A stretch of DNA of 61,968 nt from Methylococcaceae bacterium. GTDB taxonomy: Bacteria; Pseudomonadota; Gammaproteobacteria; Methylococcales; Methylomonadaceae. Every line of letters begins with the position of its first letter. Position 1 is the stretch's first letter. The notes beneath the pieces were generated by a model, which made no database searches, had not been told where the DNA came from, and was given only the letters and a program-made list of their open reading frames with translations. This document shows, one piece after another, positions 1-8,913 of the stretch. The DNA lies in contig DAOUSN010000008.1 in assembly GCA_030627205.1 (NCBI GenBank), forward strand, positions 1 to 61,968. Direction: 5' to 3'. The position numbers and the translations under genes are program-made.

Positions 1-1496
1 AAGATACTAATACGGTTCAGTATGCGTGGTTGCGATTATTAACCGAAGGACGGGATAATTTATTTATTGTCGGAGATGATGACCAATCAATTTATGGCTG
101 GCGAGGGGCTAAAATTGCTAATATTTTTAGTTTTCAAAAACATTATCCTAATCATGAATTAATTCGTTTAGAACAAAATTATCGTTCGACAGGGCATATT
201 CTTCAAGCGGCCAATAAACTGATTAGTCATAATGGCAATCGAATGGGAAAGCAATTGTGGACAGACCGTGGGCAGGGTGAATTAATTTCACTTTATACGG
301 CCTTTAATGAACAGGATGAAGCGTATTTTGTGGTTGACCGAATTAAACAATGGCTGGAAAAAGGGGGTTTAAAAAAAGAAGTGGCAATTTTATATCGTTC
401 TAATGCCCAATCACGTCAATTTGAAGAACGCTTAATGATTGGGGCGATTCCTTATCGTGTTTATGGCGGTTTACGGTTTTTTGAACGCGCAGAAATTAAA
501 AATTCATTAGCTTATTTACGTTTATTATCTAATCATGATGATGATCCTTCATTTGAGAGAATTGTTAATCTGCCTACACGCGGGATTAGTACTCGAACCT
601 TAGATAATCTACGTGATTTAGCGCGTAGTCAGAAAATATCACTTTGGCAGGCGACAACAATACTGTTAAAAGAAGATTTTTTTCCCACACGAGCCGCTAA
701 TGCACTCAAGAAATTTAAACAATTAATTAATGAATTAGCCATTAATTGTGAAAGCTTAGAATTATTTGAACAAGTTAAACTGGTGGGTGAACAAAGTGGT
801 CTCATTGATTTTTATAAAAAGGAAAAAGAATCGCGTGGCGAGGCAAGAATTGAAAATTTAGTCGAGTTGGTGAATGCGGCACGCAGTTTTGATTATCCGA
901 CCGAAGAAGATGAAACTTTAAATAGGTTAGCCATGTTTTTAGCACATGCTACTTTGGAGGCAGGGGAATTGCAGGGAGCAGATGCTGATGATTGTGTGCA
1001 ATTGATGACCTTACATTCAGCGAAGGGGTTGGAGTTTAAGCAAGTATTTATGGTAGGCTTAGAGGAAGGTCTATTTCCATCAGGACGTTCTGTTGGTGAT
1101 GTGGCGAGTTTAGAAGAGGAACGAAGACTTTGTTATGTGGGGATTACACGAGCCATGCAGCAATTGTGTATTTCTTATGCCGAATCACGACGAATTTATG
1201 GAAAAGAAACCTACCCAAGTCCTTCGCGGTTTTTAGGTGAAATTCCCTCAGAATGTGTGCAAGATGTTAGAATTCGTGCCAATATTACTCGTGCTACTAA
1301 GATTCATAAACCTAACATAAGTAATCTTCAAGCCGATAGCTATCGAGCTGGTGAGAAAATTAATCATGCTAAATTTGGTTTAGGGACTATTTTACAAACT
1401 GAAGGGGAAGGTAAGCAAGAAAAAGTACAAATTAATTTTTACAAAGATGGTTTAAAATGGTTAATATTAGCTAAAGCGAAACTGGAACGGGTTTAA
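1..1496 (+). CDS. uvrD: DNA helicase II (UvrD), 3' part
   Basis: Superfamily 1 3'-5' DNA helicase that unwinds DNA in nucleotide excision and mismatch repair. The reading frame is open from the first bases of the window, so the gene starts upstream; a TTG at 30 is not a real start. Visible motifs are DDDQSIYGWRGA (Walker B/motif III region), QNYRST, TLHSAKGLEF (motif V) and the motif VI arginine in CYVGITRA. The C-terminal tail with FGLGTIL matches the small Tudor-like domain of UvrD/PcrA. About 497 residues are present against roughly 720 in the family, so about 220 N-terminal residues including Walker A lie outside. UvrD is preferred over Rep because of this tail and the exact motif wording. 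Confidence 0.93.
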   Translation, partial: DTNTVQYAWLRLLTEGRDNLFIVGDDDQSIYGWRGAKIANIFSFQKHYPNHELIRLEQNYRSTGHILQAANKLISHNGNRMGKQLWTDRGQGELISLYTAFNEQDEAYFVVDRIKQWLEKGGLKKEVAILYRSNAQSRQFEERLMIGAIPYRVYGGLRFFERAEIKNSLAYLRLLSNHDDDPSFERIVNLPTRGISTRTLDNLRDLARSQKISLWQATTILLKEDFFPTRAANALKKFKQLINELAINCESLELFEQVKLVGEQSGLIDFYKKEKESRGEARIENLVELVNAARSFDYPTEEDETLNRLAMFLAHATLEAGELQGADADDCVQLMTLHSAKGLEFKQVFMVGLEEGLFPSGRSVGDVASLEEERRLCYVGITRAMQQLCISYAESRRIYGKETYPSPSRFLGEIPSECVQDVRIRANITRATKIHKPNISNLQADSYRAGEKINHAKFGLGTILQTEGEGKQEKVQINFYKDGLKWLILAKAKLERV

Positions 1497-1527
1497 ATAA
1501 TGATCACTTTACTACAGGAAAAAAACG

Positions 1528-2121
1528 ATGAATCACTATAAACTTTTTATTTTATTTTTAGCTATTCTACTTTCAGGTTGTACAACTCCACTTGAAGTTA
1601 AACAGCTTTCCGTCAAACAACTAGAATATTTGGATGTATTAACTACCGCAGTTACCGTGCAATCCGCAGGACTTATTTCTATTGTTGAAAAGTTAAAAGA
1701 AGAAGCTAAAGAAGATATTACTATTTATCAAAAAAATACCGTTGATCGTTTAAACATCATAATGGAAAAAACTATCTTAACAATGAACCGAGAAAAACGC
1801 TTGGAAACCAAACGAAAGATTTTTTCTCAGGCAGAAAGTATTAATAAAACGGCTGCATTATCACGAGAAAAGTTAGATTTTGATTTTATTGCGATTAAAG
1901 ACAAAATTCTAGAATTACAAGTTTATCTTAAAAAAATAAACGAAATACATGCAATCCTAAATGCGTATTTACAATCAGAAACAATGGGAGAGCAGCTATT
2001 AAAAACAACCGTAGGCCATACGAGTATTCAAGGATTTGTTGGTACAATTAACACCTACATTCCAAAAATAAAAACGATAACAGATGATTTGAAAGGATTA
2101 ATAAATATTTTAAGCAAATAG
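1528..2121 (+). CDS. putative lipoprotein, unknown function
   Basis: I do not recognise this 197-residue protein. It has a short hydrophobic signal ending in the lipobox LLSGC (Cys18), so it is probably an outer- or inner-membrane lipoprotein. The rest is predicted mostly alpha-helical and Lys/Glu-rich, with possible coiled coil at about residues 50-150. An AGGA ribosome-binding site lies just before the ATG. It follows uvrD by 31 bases and precedes a second helical lipoprotein and a small helical cytoplasmic protein on the same strand, so the three probably form a unit. No catalytic motif is visible. Confidence 0.75.
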   Translation: MNHYKLFILFLAILLSGCTTPLEVKQLSVKQLEYLDVLTTAVTVQSAGLISIVEKLKEEAKEDITIYQKNTVDRLNIIMEKTILTMNREKRLETKRKIFSQAESINKTAALSREKLDFDFIAIKDKILELQVYLKKINEIHAILNAYLQSETMGEQLLKTTVGHTSIQGFVGTINTYIPKIKTITDDLKGLINILSK

Positions 2122-2178
2122 GGGAAAAATTATCACCTCTTTATTATTTATAATAAAGGCGTGATTATGCAATAAATA

Positions 2179-3264
2179 ATGACATATATTCATTTAGGGT
2201 TATATTTTAAAAAGATTTCAATTTCTTTACTAATATTTTTTATAATCAGTTGCTCAGTTGTTCCAAAAAGTGAATTTACTGACTATCAACGGGTTTTTAC
2301 ACAGGTACGACAAATTAGTGAAGATGTTATTATTGATTATGCAGTTGCAAAAAAAGAGCAAGAGCAATTAAAGCAACGTGAAAATATTCAAGATGCACGT
2401 AAAAGTTCGTTTAATAGCAAACAATTATTGCTTTCAAATATTGCCGTTGATGATATAGTAATTCGTCTTCAAGCTTGGAAAATTATTGATGCCTATAATA
2501 AGCTGTTAACCAAGTTGATTGCGGGTGAGGAGATAGAGGCGGTAAAAAATAATTTATTTAATCATTTATTAAGTTTATCTGTTAATGGATTACGTAGTGC
2601 TGCCGCTAATTTATCGCCGTCAGTAGCCGCATTAAATGCTATTTTAATTGAGGTTCAAAAAGCGTTTGAACGTCATAAAATTATTAAAAGTATCGAAAAA
2701 ATTTCACCGATTATTCGCTCCAAATTGATTGCTACAATGAAAATAGATAGTGAGTTATTTTACAGAATTCGCTATGGAATTAATAACTATCATTATCAAA
2801 TAATTAGAACAAATATTAGCCGCCATATTGGTGTATTTATAAAACTGGCAAATAGTATTGATTCGAGTCAAGATAATGATGTTTATGCTTTAGTTGATAC
2901 CTTGAATGAGCGATTAGAACAAATCTCGGTTTCAGCAACTGGGCGTGGTTTTAAATTAATTAACTTAACCCCACGATCAGCTAAAACTCGTGATATATTG
3001 GCTATTCCACAGTTAAAAGTATTGGAAATACAAATTCTAATGTTATTAGCTCAAGCAGAACAGCAAAATTTAATCTTAGAAGCTTATGGAGATATGTTGA
3101 CAGCGTATGTACGTTTATTAGGTCAAATGGATTTACGCCTAAGACTAATGCAGCAAGCCGCTATAAATGGAGGTTCAGGATCTATAAACCTTGATAAAGA
3201 TTTTGAAATTGCATTGATTAAAATGCAGCAAGCCTTTTTATATTATCAAAAAACTCAAGAGTAG
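2179..3264 (+). CDS. putative lipoprotein, helical, unknown function
   Basis: Unrecognised 361-residue protein. The N-terminus holds a hydrophobic stretch followed by IISC with a candidate lipidation Cys25; the -1 position is Ser and the -3 Ile, an acceptable but not ideal lipobox. The remainder is rich in Lys, Glu, Gln and Leu and looks all-helical, with a charged segment near residues 55-85 that could be a coiled coil. It sits 57 bases after another lipoprotein and 11 bases before a small helical protein. A structural or envelope-associated role is possible, but nothing in the sequence shows an activity. Confidence 0.72.
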   Translation: MTYIHLGLYFKKISISLLIFFIISCSVVPKSEFTDYQRVFTQVRQISEDVIIDYAVAKKEQEQLKQRENIQDARKSSFNSKQLLLSNIAVDDIVIRLQAWKIIDAYNKLLTKLIAGEEIEAVKNNLFNHLLSLSVNGLRSAAANLSPSVAALNAILIEVQKAFERHKIIKSIEKISPIIRSKLIATMKIDSELFYRIRYGINNYHYQIIRTNISRHIGVFIKLANSIDSSQDNDVYALVDTLNERLEQISVSATGRGFKLINLTPRSAKTRDILAIPQLKVLEIQILMLLAQAEQQNLILEAYGDMLTAYVRLLGQMDLRLRLMQQAAINGGSGSINLDKDFEIALIKMQQAFLYYQKTQE

Positions 3265-3275
3265 GAATTTATACC

Positions 3276-3665
3276 ATGTCGCTTACTAAAGATGTTGCCG
3301 ATGAACAATATCAACTTATCTGCGATCAACTGATGGAAATTGCAGAAGATTATAACGCCTCAGATGAAGTCAGTAAATTAGCTTTAGCCGCTGCCCAAAA
3401 GTTAACCTTAAAGTTTATAGATAATAATATAGAAGAAATTAATACACTAAATAGTCAATACAAAACGTTCATTAATGATGTTGAAATAATTATTGCTAAT
3501 TTAGAACAAACAACCCTTGAGAGATTATTAATTGGGCCGTTAAAACAACGCCTTCAAACCGCGAAAAAAAAACAATCATTCGCCATTGTTAGGACTAGCT
3601 GGGCTTATAAATTTAAACAACTTATTCAATGGTTACGGAAACGAGCGCGTAATAAACAAAATTAA
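3276..3665 (+). CDS. small helical protein, unknown function
   Basis: 129-residue protein without a signal peptide or membrane segment, so probably cytoplasmic. It is helical, acidic at the N-terminus and strongly basic at the C-terminus ([16 protein letters not shown]). The spacing of 11 bases to the preceding lipoprotein suggests co-transcription. Its 3' end is followed by hemL after about 80 bases. I do not recognise a family. Confidence 0.65.
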   Translation: MSLTKDVADEQYQLICDQLMEIAEDYNASDEVSKLALAAAQKLTLKFIDNNIEEINTLNSQYKTFINDVEIIIANLEQTTLERLLIGPLKQRLQTAKKKQSFAIVRTSWAYKFKQLIQWLRKRARNKQN

Positions 3666-3744
3666 ATTTAAATGTAAAATCCCATTTCAAAATACTAGAA
3701 TATTCCTAGGAATATTAGATTTCTTTATAAATAACGATAAAAAC

Positions 3745-5025
3745 ATGACACTTGCAACTGAATTATTTTCTCACGCTAAAACGGTTATTCCTGGTGGTGT
3801 AAATTCTCCTGTTCGCTCATTTAGTAGCGTCGGCGGAACACCTGTTTATGTAGACCATGCACAAGGTGCGTATTTATTTGATAGCAATAATAAACGCTAT
3901 ATAGATTATGTAGGCTCATGGGGACCTATGATTTTAGGTCATGCCCATCCTGAAGTAATTTTAGCCGTCCAAGAAACTGTTAAAAAAGGATTAAGTTTTG
4001 GTGCGCCTACTGAGTTAGAAACACAAATGGCTGCCAAAGTTTGTGAATTAATTCCGTCCATTGAGTTAGTACGGATGGTTAGTTCAGGAACAGAGGCAAC
4101 CATGAGTGCGATTCGTCTTGCTCGTGGATTTACAGGGCGTAATAAAATTGTCAAATTTGAAGGTTGTTATCATGGTCATGCAGATTCACTATTAGTAAAA
4201 GCTGGCTCAGGGGCATTGACCTTAGGTGTTCCAAGCTCCCTTGGAGTTCCAGAATCGGTGGCAGTGGATACATTAACCTTAAGTTATAACAATAGTGAAG
4301 AAGTTAGCCAATTATTTGCAGACTATGGCGAACAAATTGCCTGTATTATTGTTGAACCTGTCGCGGGGAATATGAATTGTATTCTACCAATTGCAGGGTT
4401 TTTAGAAACTTTACGCAAGGTTTGTGATCAATATGAATCTGTCTTGATTTTTGATGAAGTAATGACTGGTTTTAGAGTAGCTCTAGGTGGGGCGCAAGCT
4501 GTTTATAAAGTAACACCTGATTTAACTACTTTAGGAAAAATTATTGGTGGCGGAATGCCTGTAGGAGCATTTGGTGGTAAGCGTGAAATTATGGAAAATA
4601 TTGCCCCATTAGGTGGGGTTTATCAAGCAGGTACTTTGTCAGGTAATCCGATTGCCATGGCAGCAGGATTAAAAACCTTGGAATTAATTTCTGCTCCGAA
4701 TTTTTATACCGATTTAACTAAAAAAACACAAGCGTTTGTTTTTGAAATGGAACAACGTGCATTGGCAGTAGATATTTCTCTAAGTACCAATACTGTTGGC
4801 GGTATGTTTGGTTTATTTTTTAGTGAAGAAAAAAATATCAGCACTTTTGCTCAAGTAATGAAATGTAATCAAGCTCAATTTAAACGATTTTTTCATGGCA
4901 TGTTAGAGCAAGGGATTTATTTAGCCCCATCTGCATTTGAAACAGGATTTATGTCCGCAGCTCATACAGAGACTGATATAAAACAAACTTTAACTGCGGC
5001 AAGTATAGTTCTGAAAACATTATAA
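3745..5025 (+). CDS. hemL: glutamate-1-semialdehyde 2,1-aminomutase
   Basis: Pyridoxal-phosphate enzyme that converts glutamate-1-semialdehyde to 5-aminolevulinate in the C5 route to haem. The ATG at 3745 gives [11 protein letters not shown]..., the normal start, and a 426-residue product of family length; a longer in-frame extension back to 3586 overlaps the upstream gene and lacks homology. Landmarks are [10 protein letters not shown] near the start, [20 protein letters not shown] and the PLP lysine in [17 protein letters not shown]. Haem demand is expected to be high here, since several multihaem or di-haem cytochromes are encoded in the window. Identification is secure. Confidence 0.96.
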   Translation: MTLATELFSHAKTVIPGGVNSPVRSFSSVGGTPVYVDHAQGAYLFDSNNKRYIDYVGSWGPMILGHAHPEVILAVQETVKKGLSFGAPTELETQMAAKVCELIPSIELVRMVSSGTEATMSAIRLARGFTGRNKIVKFEGCYHGHADSLLVKAGSGALTLGVPSSLGVPESVAVDTLTLSYNNSEEVSQLFADYGEQIACIIVEPVAGNMNCILPIAGFLETLRKVCDQYESVLIFDEVMTGFRVALGGAQAVYKVTPDLTTLGKIIGGGMPVGAFGGKREIMENIAPLGGVYQAGTLSGNPIAMAAGLKTLELISAPNFYTDLTKKTQAFVFEMEQRALAVDISLSTNTVGGMFGLFFSEEKNISTFAQVMKCNQAQFKRFFHGMLEQGIYLAPSAFETGFMSAAHTETDIKQTLTAASIVLKTL

Positions 5026-5063
5026 CACCAAAATAATCCAATTATTTACGACCAAAACTTAAT

Positions 5064-5630
5064 ATGATCCAAGAAACTATTGTCACTTCTATCAACTTAA
5101 ACGGTGTTCCTCATATTGCTCCGATGGGGGTTCATTATTTAAATAATGAATTAATAATTCTTCCTTTTAAACCTTCAACGACATTAAATAATATTTTAAG
5201 CTCACAAACAGCAGTGATTAACTATTGTAATGATGTTCGTATTTTTGCTGGTTGTCTAACTGGACGAAAAAATTGGGAATTACAAGCTGCTGAGACGATT
5301 AATGGGCAGGTATTAGTGAATACTTTAGCGCATAGTGAATTAAAGTTACTTCGTATTGAAGATGATGAAATACGCCCTAAATTATTTTGTAAAAGTGTAC
5401 ATAACGTTAATCACGCTCCTTTTACAGGATTTAATCGCGCTCAATATGCGGTATTAGAAGCCGCTATTTTATGTAGCCGTTTACAGCGTTTATCATTAGA
5501 AAAAATTGAAACCGAAATTGCTTATTTAAAAATAGGCTTAGAAAAAACTGCAGGAGAACACGAATGGGAAGCATGGGGTTGGTTAATGGCATTTATTGAA
5601 CAACATAAATATGAGGTCAAAAAACCATGA
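5064..5630 (+). CDS. DUF447 family protein (methanopterin-linked)
   Basis: 188-residue protein of the DUF447 family, which has a flavin-reductase/FMN-binding-like split barrel and is found in methanogens and in methylotrophs that use tetrahydromethanopterin. The N-terminus (ETIVTSINLNGVPHIAPMGV) is the typical start of the barrel. Its stop overlaps the start of mfnB in an ATGA junction at 5627-5630, so the two are translationally coupled. This supports a role in C1-carrier (methanofuran or tetrahydromethanopterin) synthesis. The exact reaction is not known to me. Confidence 0.82.
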   Translation: MIQETIVTSINLNGVPHIAPMGVHYLNNELIILPFKPSTTLNNILSSQTAVINYCNDVRIFAGCLTGRKNWELQAAETINGQVLVNTLAHSELKLLRIEDDEIRPKLFCKSVHNVNHAPFTGFNRAQYAVLEAAILCSRLQRLSLEKIETEIAYLKIGLEKTAGEHEWEAWGWLMAFIEQHKYEVKKP

Positions 5631-6301
5631 CAGGAATGCTCGCAAGTGTGATGAATAAAGAGGAAGCATTGTTAGTTTTAAATGCACAAGTTGATATTAT
5701 TGATCTTAAACAACCTTCAAGTGGTGCATTAGGTGCATTAAATATTAATGTTGTCAGTGATATTGTTACAATAATTAAGGGACAATGTCCGATTAGTGCA
5801 ACAATAGGCGATCTTCCTATGCAGCCAGATTTAGTTTTCAATGCGGTCAAAGCAATGGCAACAACTGGGGTTGATTATGTAAAAATAGGCATTTTTCCTG
5901 AAGGGGATTCGCAAGCTACTTTAAATAAATTAGTTGAATTAAAAAGCCTAAACTTATCATTAATTGCAGTATTATTTGCAGATGCTTTGCCTTGTTTAAG
6001 TATTATTAAGCAATTAAAAATATTAAACTTTAAAGGAGTAATGTTAGACACAATGAATAAAAAAACAGGTTCTTTAACACAAATTATGCCTTTAGAGTCA
6101 ATATTAGCATTTGTAACTATGGCGAAACAACAGCAATTATTATCTGGGTTAGCGGGTTCATTAGCAAAAACAGATGTTAAAAACTTATTAACTTTGAACC
6201 CAGATTATTTAGGCTTTAGAGGGGCATTATGTCAACAGCATAATCGCGTAGCATCATTGAACTCTCAAGCTGTTTTAACGCTTAGAAAATTATTCCTATA
6301 G
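5627..6301 (+). CDS. mfnB: (5-formylfuran-3-yl)methyl phosphate synthase
   Basis: Makes 4-hydroxymethyl-2-furancarboxaldehyde phosphate from two glyceraldehyde-3-phosphates, the first step of methanofuran-type cofactor synthesis. The 224-residue product begins MLASVMNKEEALLVL after a short leader and holds the conserved DIIDLKQPSSGALGAL, TIGDLP and GVDYVKIGIF segments with the Schiff-base and active-site lysines expected for this TIM-barrel family (formerly DUF556). It overlaps the DUF447 gene by four bases. In bacteria this pathway marks methylotrophs that oxidise formaldehyde through methanofuran/H4MPT. Confidence 0.9.
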   Translation: MTGMLASVMNKEEALLVLNAQVDIIDLKQPSSGALGALNINVVSDIVTIIKGQCPISATIGDLPMQPDLVFNAVKAMATTGVDYVKIGIFPEGDSQATLNKLVELKSLNLSLIAVLFADALPCLSIIKQLKILNFKGVMLDTMNKKTGSLTQIMPLESILAFVTMAKQQQLLSGLAGSLAKTDVKNLLTLNPDYLGFRGALCQQHNRVASLNSQAVLTLRKLFL

Positions 6302-6359
6302 CCTAAAAAATCCGAAAATAAAGCCTTTAATTATTTATCTTTGCTAACATAATAAAAGC

Positions 6360-6932
6360 CTAATTCTCTACTCCTGCCAATAATTTCTTAATATTACTTG
6401 TATGTCGGCATAATAATAAAACCGTTATAATAGTGAAGGTAGTGATTAAATAACCATCACCAATGATTAACCAAATATAAATAGGGCAAGAAATACTCGC
6501 AATCAGTGCTGATAACGAAGAAATTTTACTGATTTTATAAACAAATAACCACGTCGCTAAAATAGCAAGTCCCAAAAAAACATTAACCCCTAAAGAAACA
6601 CCAAGTGAAGTTGCAACGCCTTTTCCTCCTTTAAAATTAAAAAAAACAGGGTATAAATGACCTATAAAAGCTGCAAAGACTACGCATGATAATAAACTAT
6701 TATTAACCTCAAGTAATTGTGCGATTACCACAGGAATTAACCCCTTTAAAACATCTCCTATTAATGTAATTGCACCAGCTTTTTTACCGCCAATACGAAC
6801 TACATTGGTTGCTCCAGGATTACCAGAACCCTGCCCACGTGGATCAGGTATCCCCATTAATTGACAAACAATAATTGCACTAGAAATTGAGCCTATTAAG
6901 TAAGCACTAGGAACGAGTAGCCACTCAATCAT
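6360..6932 (-). CDS. plsY: glycerol-3-phosphate acyltransferase PlsY
   Basis: Inner-membrane enzyme that transfers an acyl group from acyl phosphate to glycerol-3-phosphate in phospholipid synthesis. The 190-residue protein has about five membrane segments and the conserved PlsY loops GSGNPGATNVVR and FNFKGGKGVATSLG. It converges with mfnB and is divergent from folB, the usual gammaproteobacterial neighbour. The 84-base divergent gap holds a TATAAT-like box on the minus strand near 6961-6966, but I could not fix a matching -35. Confidence 0.95.
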   Translation of the reverse strand: MIEWLLVPSAYLIGSISSAIIVCQLMGIPDPRGQGSGNPGATNVVRIGGKKAGAITLIGDVLKGLIPVVIAQLLEVNNSLLSCVVFAAFIGHLYPVFFNFKGGKGVATSLGVSLGVNVFLGLAILATWLFVYKISKISSLSALIASISCPIYIWLIIGDGYLITTFTIITVLLLCRHTSNIKKLLAGVEN

Positions 6933-7016
6933 AATTGAAACCTCTTGAAAACTTGTATCATTATATATTTATATTTGATACTTAATTAAAACGACTATTT
7001 TAACTGGAAAAACACC

Positions 7017-7370
7017 ATGGACATTATCTTTTTAGGCGGACTTGAAATTAAAACCATTATTGGTATCTACGATTGGGAACGTGAAACCAAACAAATAATT
7101 GAACTAAATATAGAAATGGCTTATGACATTAGTCAAGCAGCAACAAGTGATGATATTAACGATACCCTTGACTATAAAGCTGTTTCTAAACGTATTATTT
7201 CCTTTGTTGAACAGAGTCAATTTTTTTTAGTTGAAAAATTAATTGAAGAAATTGCCAATATTATTCGTATCGAATTTAATGTTCCTTGGGTTAAAATTAA
7301 TTTAAATAAAAAAGGGGCTATTAGTGGCGCAAGTGATGTCGGAATTATTATTGAACGTGGAGAAAAATAG
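7017..7370 (+). CDS. folB: dihydroneopterin aldolase
   Basis: Cleaves 7,8-dihydroneopterin to 6-hydroxymethyl-7,8-dihydropterin in folate and pterin synthesis. The 117-residue product has the family length and the characteristic IIGIYDWERETKQ start with the catalytic Glu, DTLDYKAVSK, and a C-terminal KKGAISGASDVGIIIER with the conserved lysine. It is immediately followed by folK, the next enzyme in the pathway; the TAG stop is separated from the folK ATG by two bases. Confidence 0.95.
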   Translation: MDIIFLGGLEIKTIIGIYDWERETKQIIELNIEMAYDISQAATSDDINDTLDYKAVSKRIISFVEQSQFFLVEKLIEEIANIIRIEFNVPWVKINLNKKGAISGASDVGIIIERGEK

Positions 7371-7372
7371 TG

Positions 7373-7870
7373 ATGATAACAGGATATATTAGTATAGGTA
7401 GCAATATTGAACGTGAAAAAAATATACGCTCTAGCCTAATTTCATTAAAAAATCAATTTGGTGAACTGATTATTTCTAGTGTTTATGAATCAGAGGCAGT
7501 AGGTTTTACTGGTGATGTTTTTTATAATTTAATCGTAGGTTTTAAATCAAAACTTGATGTTAAAATCATTGCCAAACAACTGAGAGAAATTGAATTAATT
7601 CATGGTCGTACACAGGATAGCCAAAAATTTTCAGCAAGAACCTTAGATTTAGATTTAATTCTTTATGGTGATTTAATTATTCATGAGGGTTGTTTACAAA
7701 TTCCCCGTGATGAAATTAAACGCTATGCTTTTGTATTAGAACCTTTAGCAGAAATCGCTGCTAATTTACAACACCCTGTTAGTAAAAGAACTTATGATGA
7801 TTTATGGCAGGCATTTGATAAAACTAATTTAAAACAACAAATTATTGGTAATCCTTACGATGTAGCTTAG
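7373..7870 (+). CDS. folK: 2-amino-4-hydroxy-6-hydroxymethyldihydropteridine pyrophosphokinase
   Basis: Transfers pyrophosphate from ATP to 6-hydroxymethyl-7,8-dihydropterin. The product has YISIGSNIEREKNI at the start, SVYESEAVGF, and the signature RTLDLDLILYGD that binds magnesium. I take the ATG at 7373; an in-frame GTG at 7370 overlaps the folB stop by one base and would add a single residue. It forms a two-gene unit with folB. Confidence 0.94.
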   Translation: MITGYISIGSNIEREKNIRSSLISLKNQFGELIISSVYESEAVGFTGDVFYNLIVGFKSKLDVKIIAKQLREIELIHGRTQDSQKFSARTLDLDLILYGDLIIHEGCLQIPRDEIKRYAFVLEPLAEIAANLQHPVSKRTYDDLWQAFDKTNLKQQIIGNPYDVA

Positions 7871-7932
7871 TTATTAACGAGAGATTGACTATCTTTAAAC
7901 CGAAATAAATGAAGTTTATTTTCAGAAACTGG

Positions 7933-7954
7933 CCATTGCTTTTTTGTGCAATGG
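7933..7954. terminator. hairpin between convergent genes
   Basis: Inverted repeat CCATTGC / GCAATGG with an eight-base loop, lying between the converging folK and 7997-8851 genes. A second small hairpin (ATAGC / GCTAT) follows at about 7957-7972. Neither has a clean T-tract, so a transcription-terminating role is only probable. Confidence 0.35.
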
Positions 7955-7996
7955 GCATAGCAAAATAGCTATACCCAATATTTAAACTACTACGTC

Positions 7997-8851
7997 TTAT
8001 AAAGATAAATCATTAAACCACTGTTCTAAATCACCTAAATCAGCTAATCCACCGAATGGTTTACCAAAAACATAAAGACGACCATCTTTTGACCCTAAAT
8101 AAATATCTGTCTCAGAGTAATAACGCGAATAATAACCTTCAATATCTGTTGATTGTTGTTGACTGGGGAAAAATTCAGGATATTTTTGTTCTGCCCAAGT
8201 GTATAAATTATCAATACGTGCATTAGTATTTGTTTCTACGGGAGCGGCGGTTCCTCCATCGGCAAAAACAATATTTAATTTTATTTGGTTATCATAGCCT
8301 GTTGGACTTGCATTATTGGTACAAGACGGCATACTTGCCATTCCATCAACATGACACATAGAGCCTGTTAAATCTACATAGATATTATTAGCATCAAACG
8401 TCACTAAACTAGGATTAAAACCAAAGGGGGTTAAACCGTCGGCAACAGTGACACTAATAATATCAGGTAAATTATTTTCCGTATCTTCAAAATGAAATCC
8501 CATCGAAGACATGTACATATATTGGTGGTCAAAATCACGGACACTAATACTGGTATAAGTTAAATCAATACCTTGAGTGGTAAAATCAACATCCCAAAGT
8601 TCAAACGTGCCACGGCTATTATGAAAATCTTTAATATCAGGGGTTATACTATCACTTGCGACGACATCTATTTCATCGGTAACTGCTAATACTTCCCCAC
8701 CGTTACCAGGATTTACTTTATCCCAAATTTCCCAGCGAACATTCATTTGACTGCCATCAAAGGAGGCTAGGACATTATTGGAAGAAAAAATAAGTAATGA
8801 AGATATTAAGCCATAAGTGATAGATTTTATCTTCATCTTTTTGTTTGTCAT
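7997..8851 (-). CDS. secreted protein of the copper cluster, unknown function
   Basis: 284 residues, with a signal peptide ending near VLA-SF (residues 27-31) and a good AGGAAACAGC ribosome-binding site before the ATG at 8851. The mature part is Asp-rich and beta-like. Two features suggest metal or redox chemistry: an N-terminal WEIW (W40, W43) and a loop at 166-177 with Cys166, His167, Met171, Met174 and Cys177. Residues about 213-275 (from DNLYTWAE to the YLGSKDGRLYVFGK region) match a short domain seen at the C-terminus of many secreted proteobacterial proteins. It is the last gene after the di-haem peroxidase and the copper-receptor gene. Function is not known; a substrate or copper partner of the peroxidase is a guess. 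Confidence 0.7.
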   Translation of the reverse strand: MTNKKMKIKSITYGLISSLLIFSSNNVLASFDGSQMNVRWEIWDKVNPGNGGEVLAVTDEIDVVASDSITPDIKDFHNSRGTFELWDVDFTTQGIDLTYTSISVRDFDHQYMYMSSMGFHFEDTENNLPDIISVTVADGLTPFGFNPSLVTFDANNIYVDLTGSMCHVDGMASMPSCTNNASPTGYDNQIKLNIVFADGGTAAPVETNTNARIDNLYTWAEQKYPEFFPSQQQSTDIEGYYSRYYSETDIYLGSKDGRLYVFGKPFGGLADLGDLEQWFNDLSL

Positions 8852-8913
8852 GCTGTTTCCTTAAATTAACGACTAAAAAGTATCAATAAATTTTTTCGTG
8901 TTTTATATTATAT

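Noticed and set aside
3586..3744. N-terminal extension of hemL.
   Set aside because: It overlaps the upstream gene and has no similarity to HemL; the ATG at 3745 gives the normal protein.
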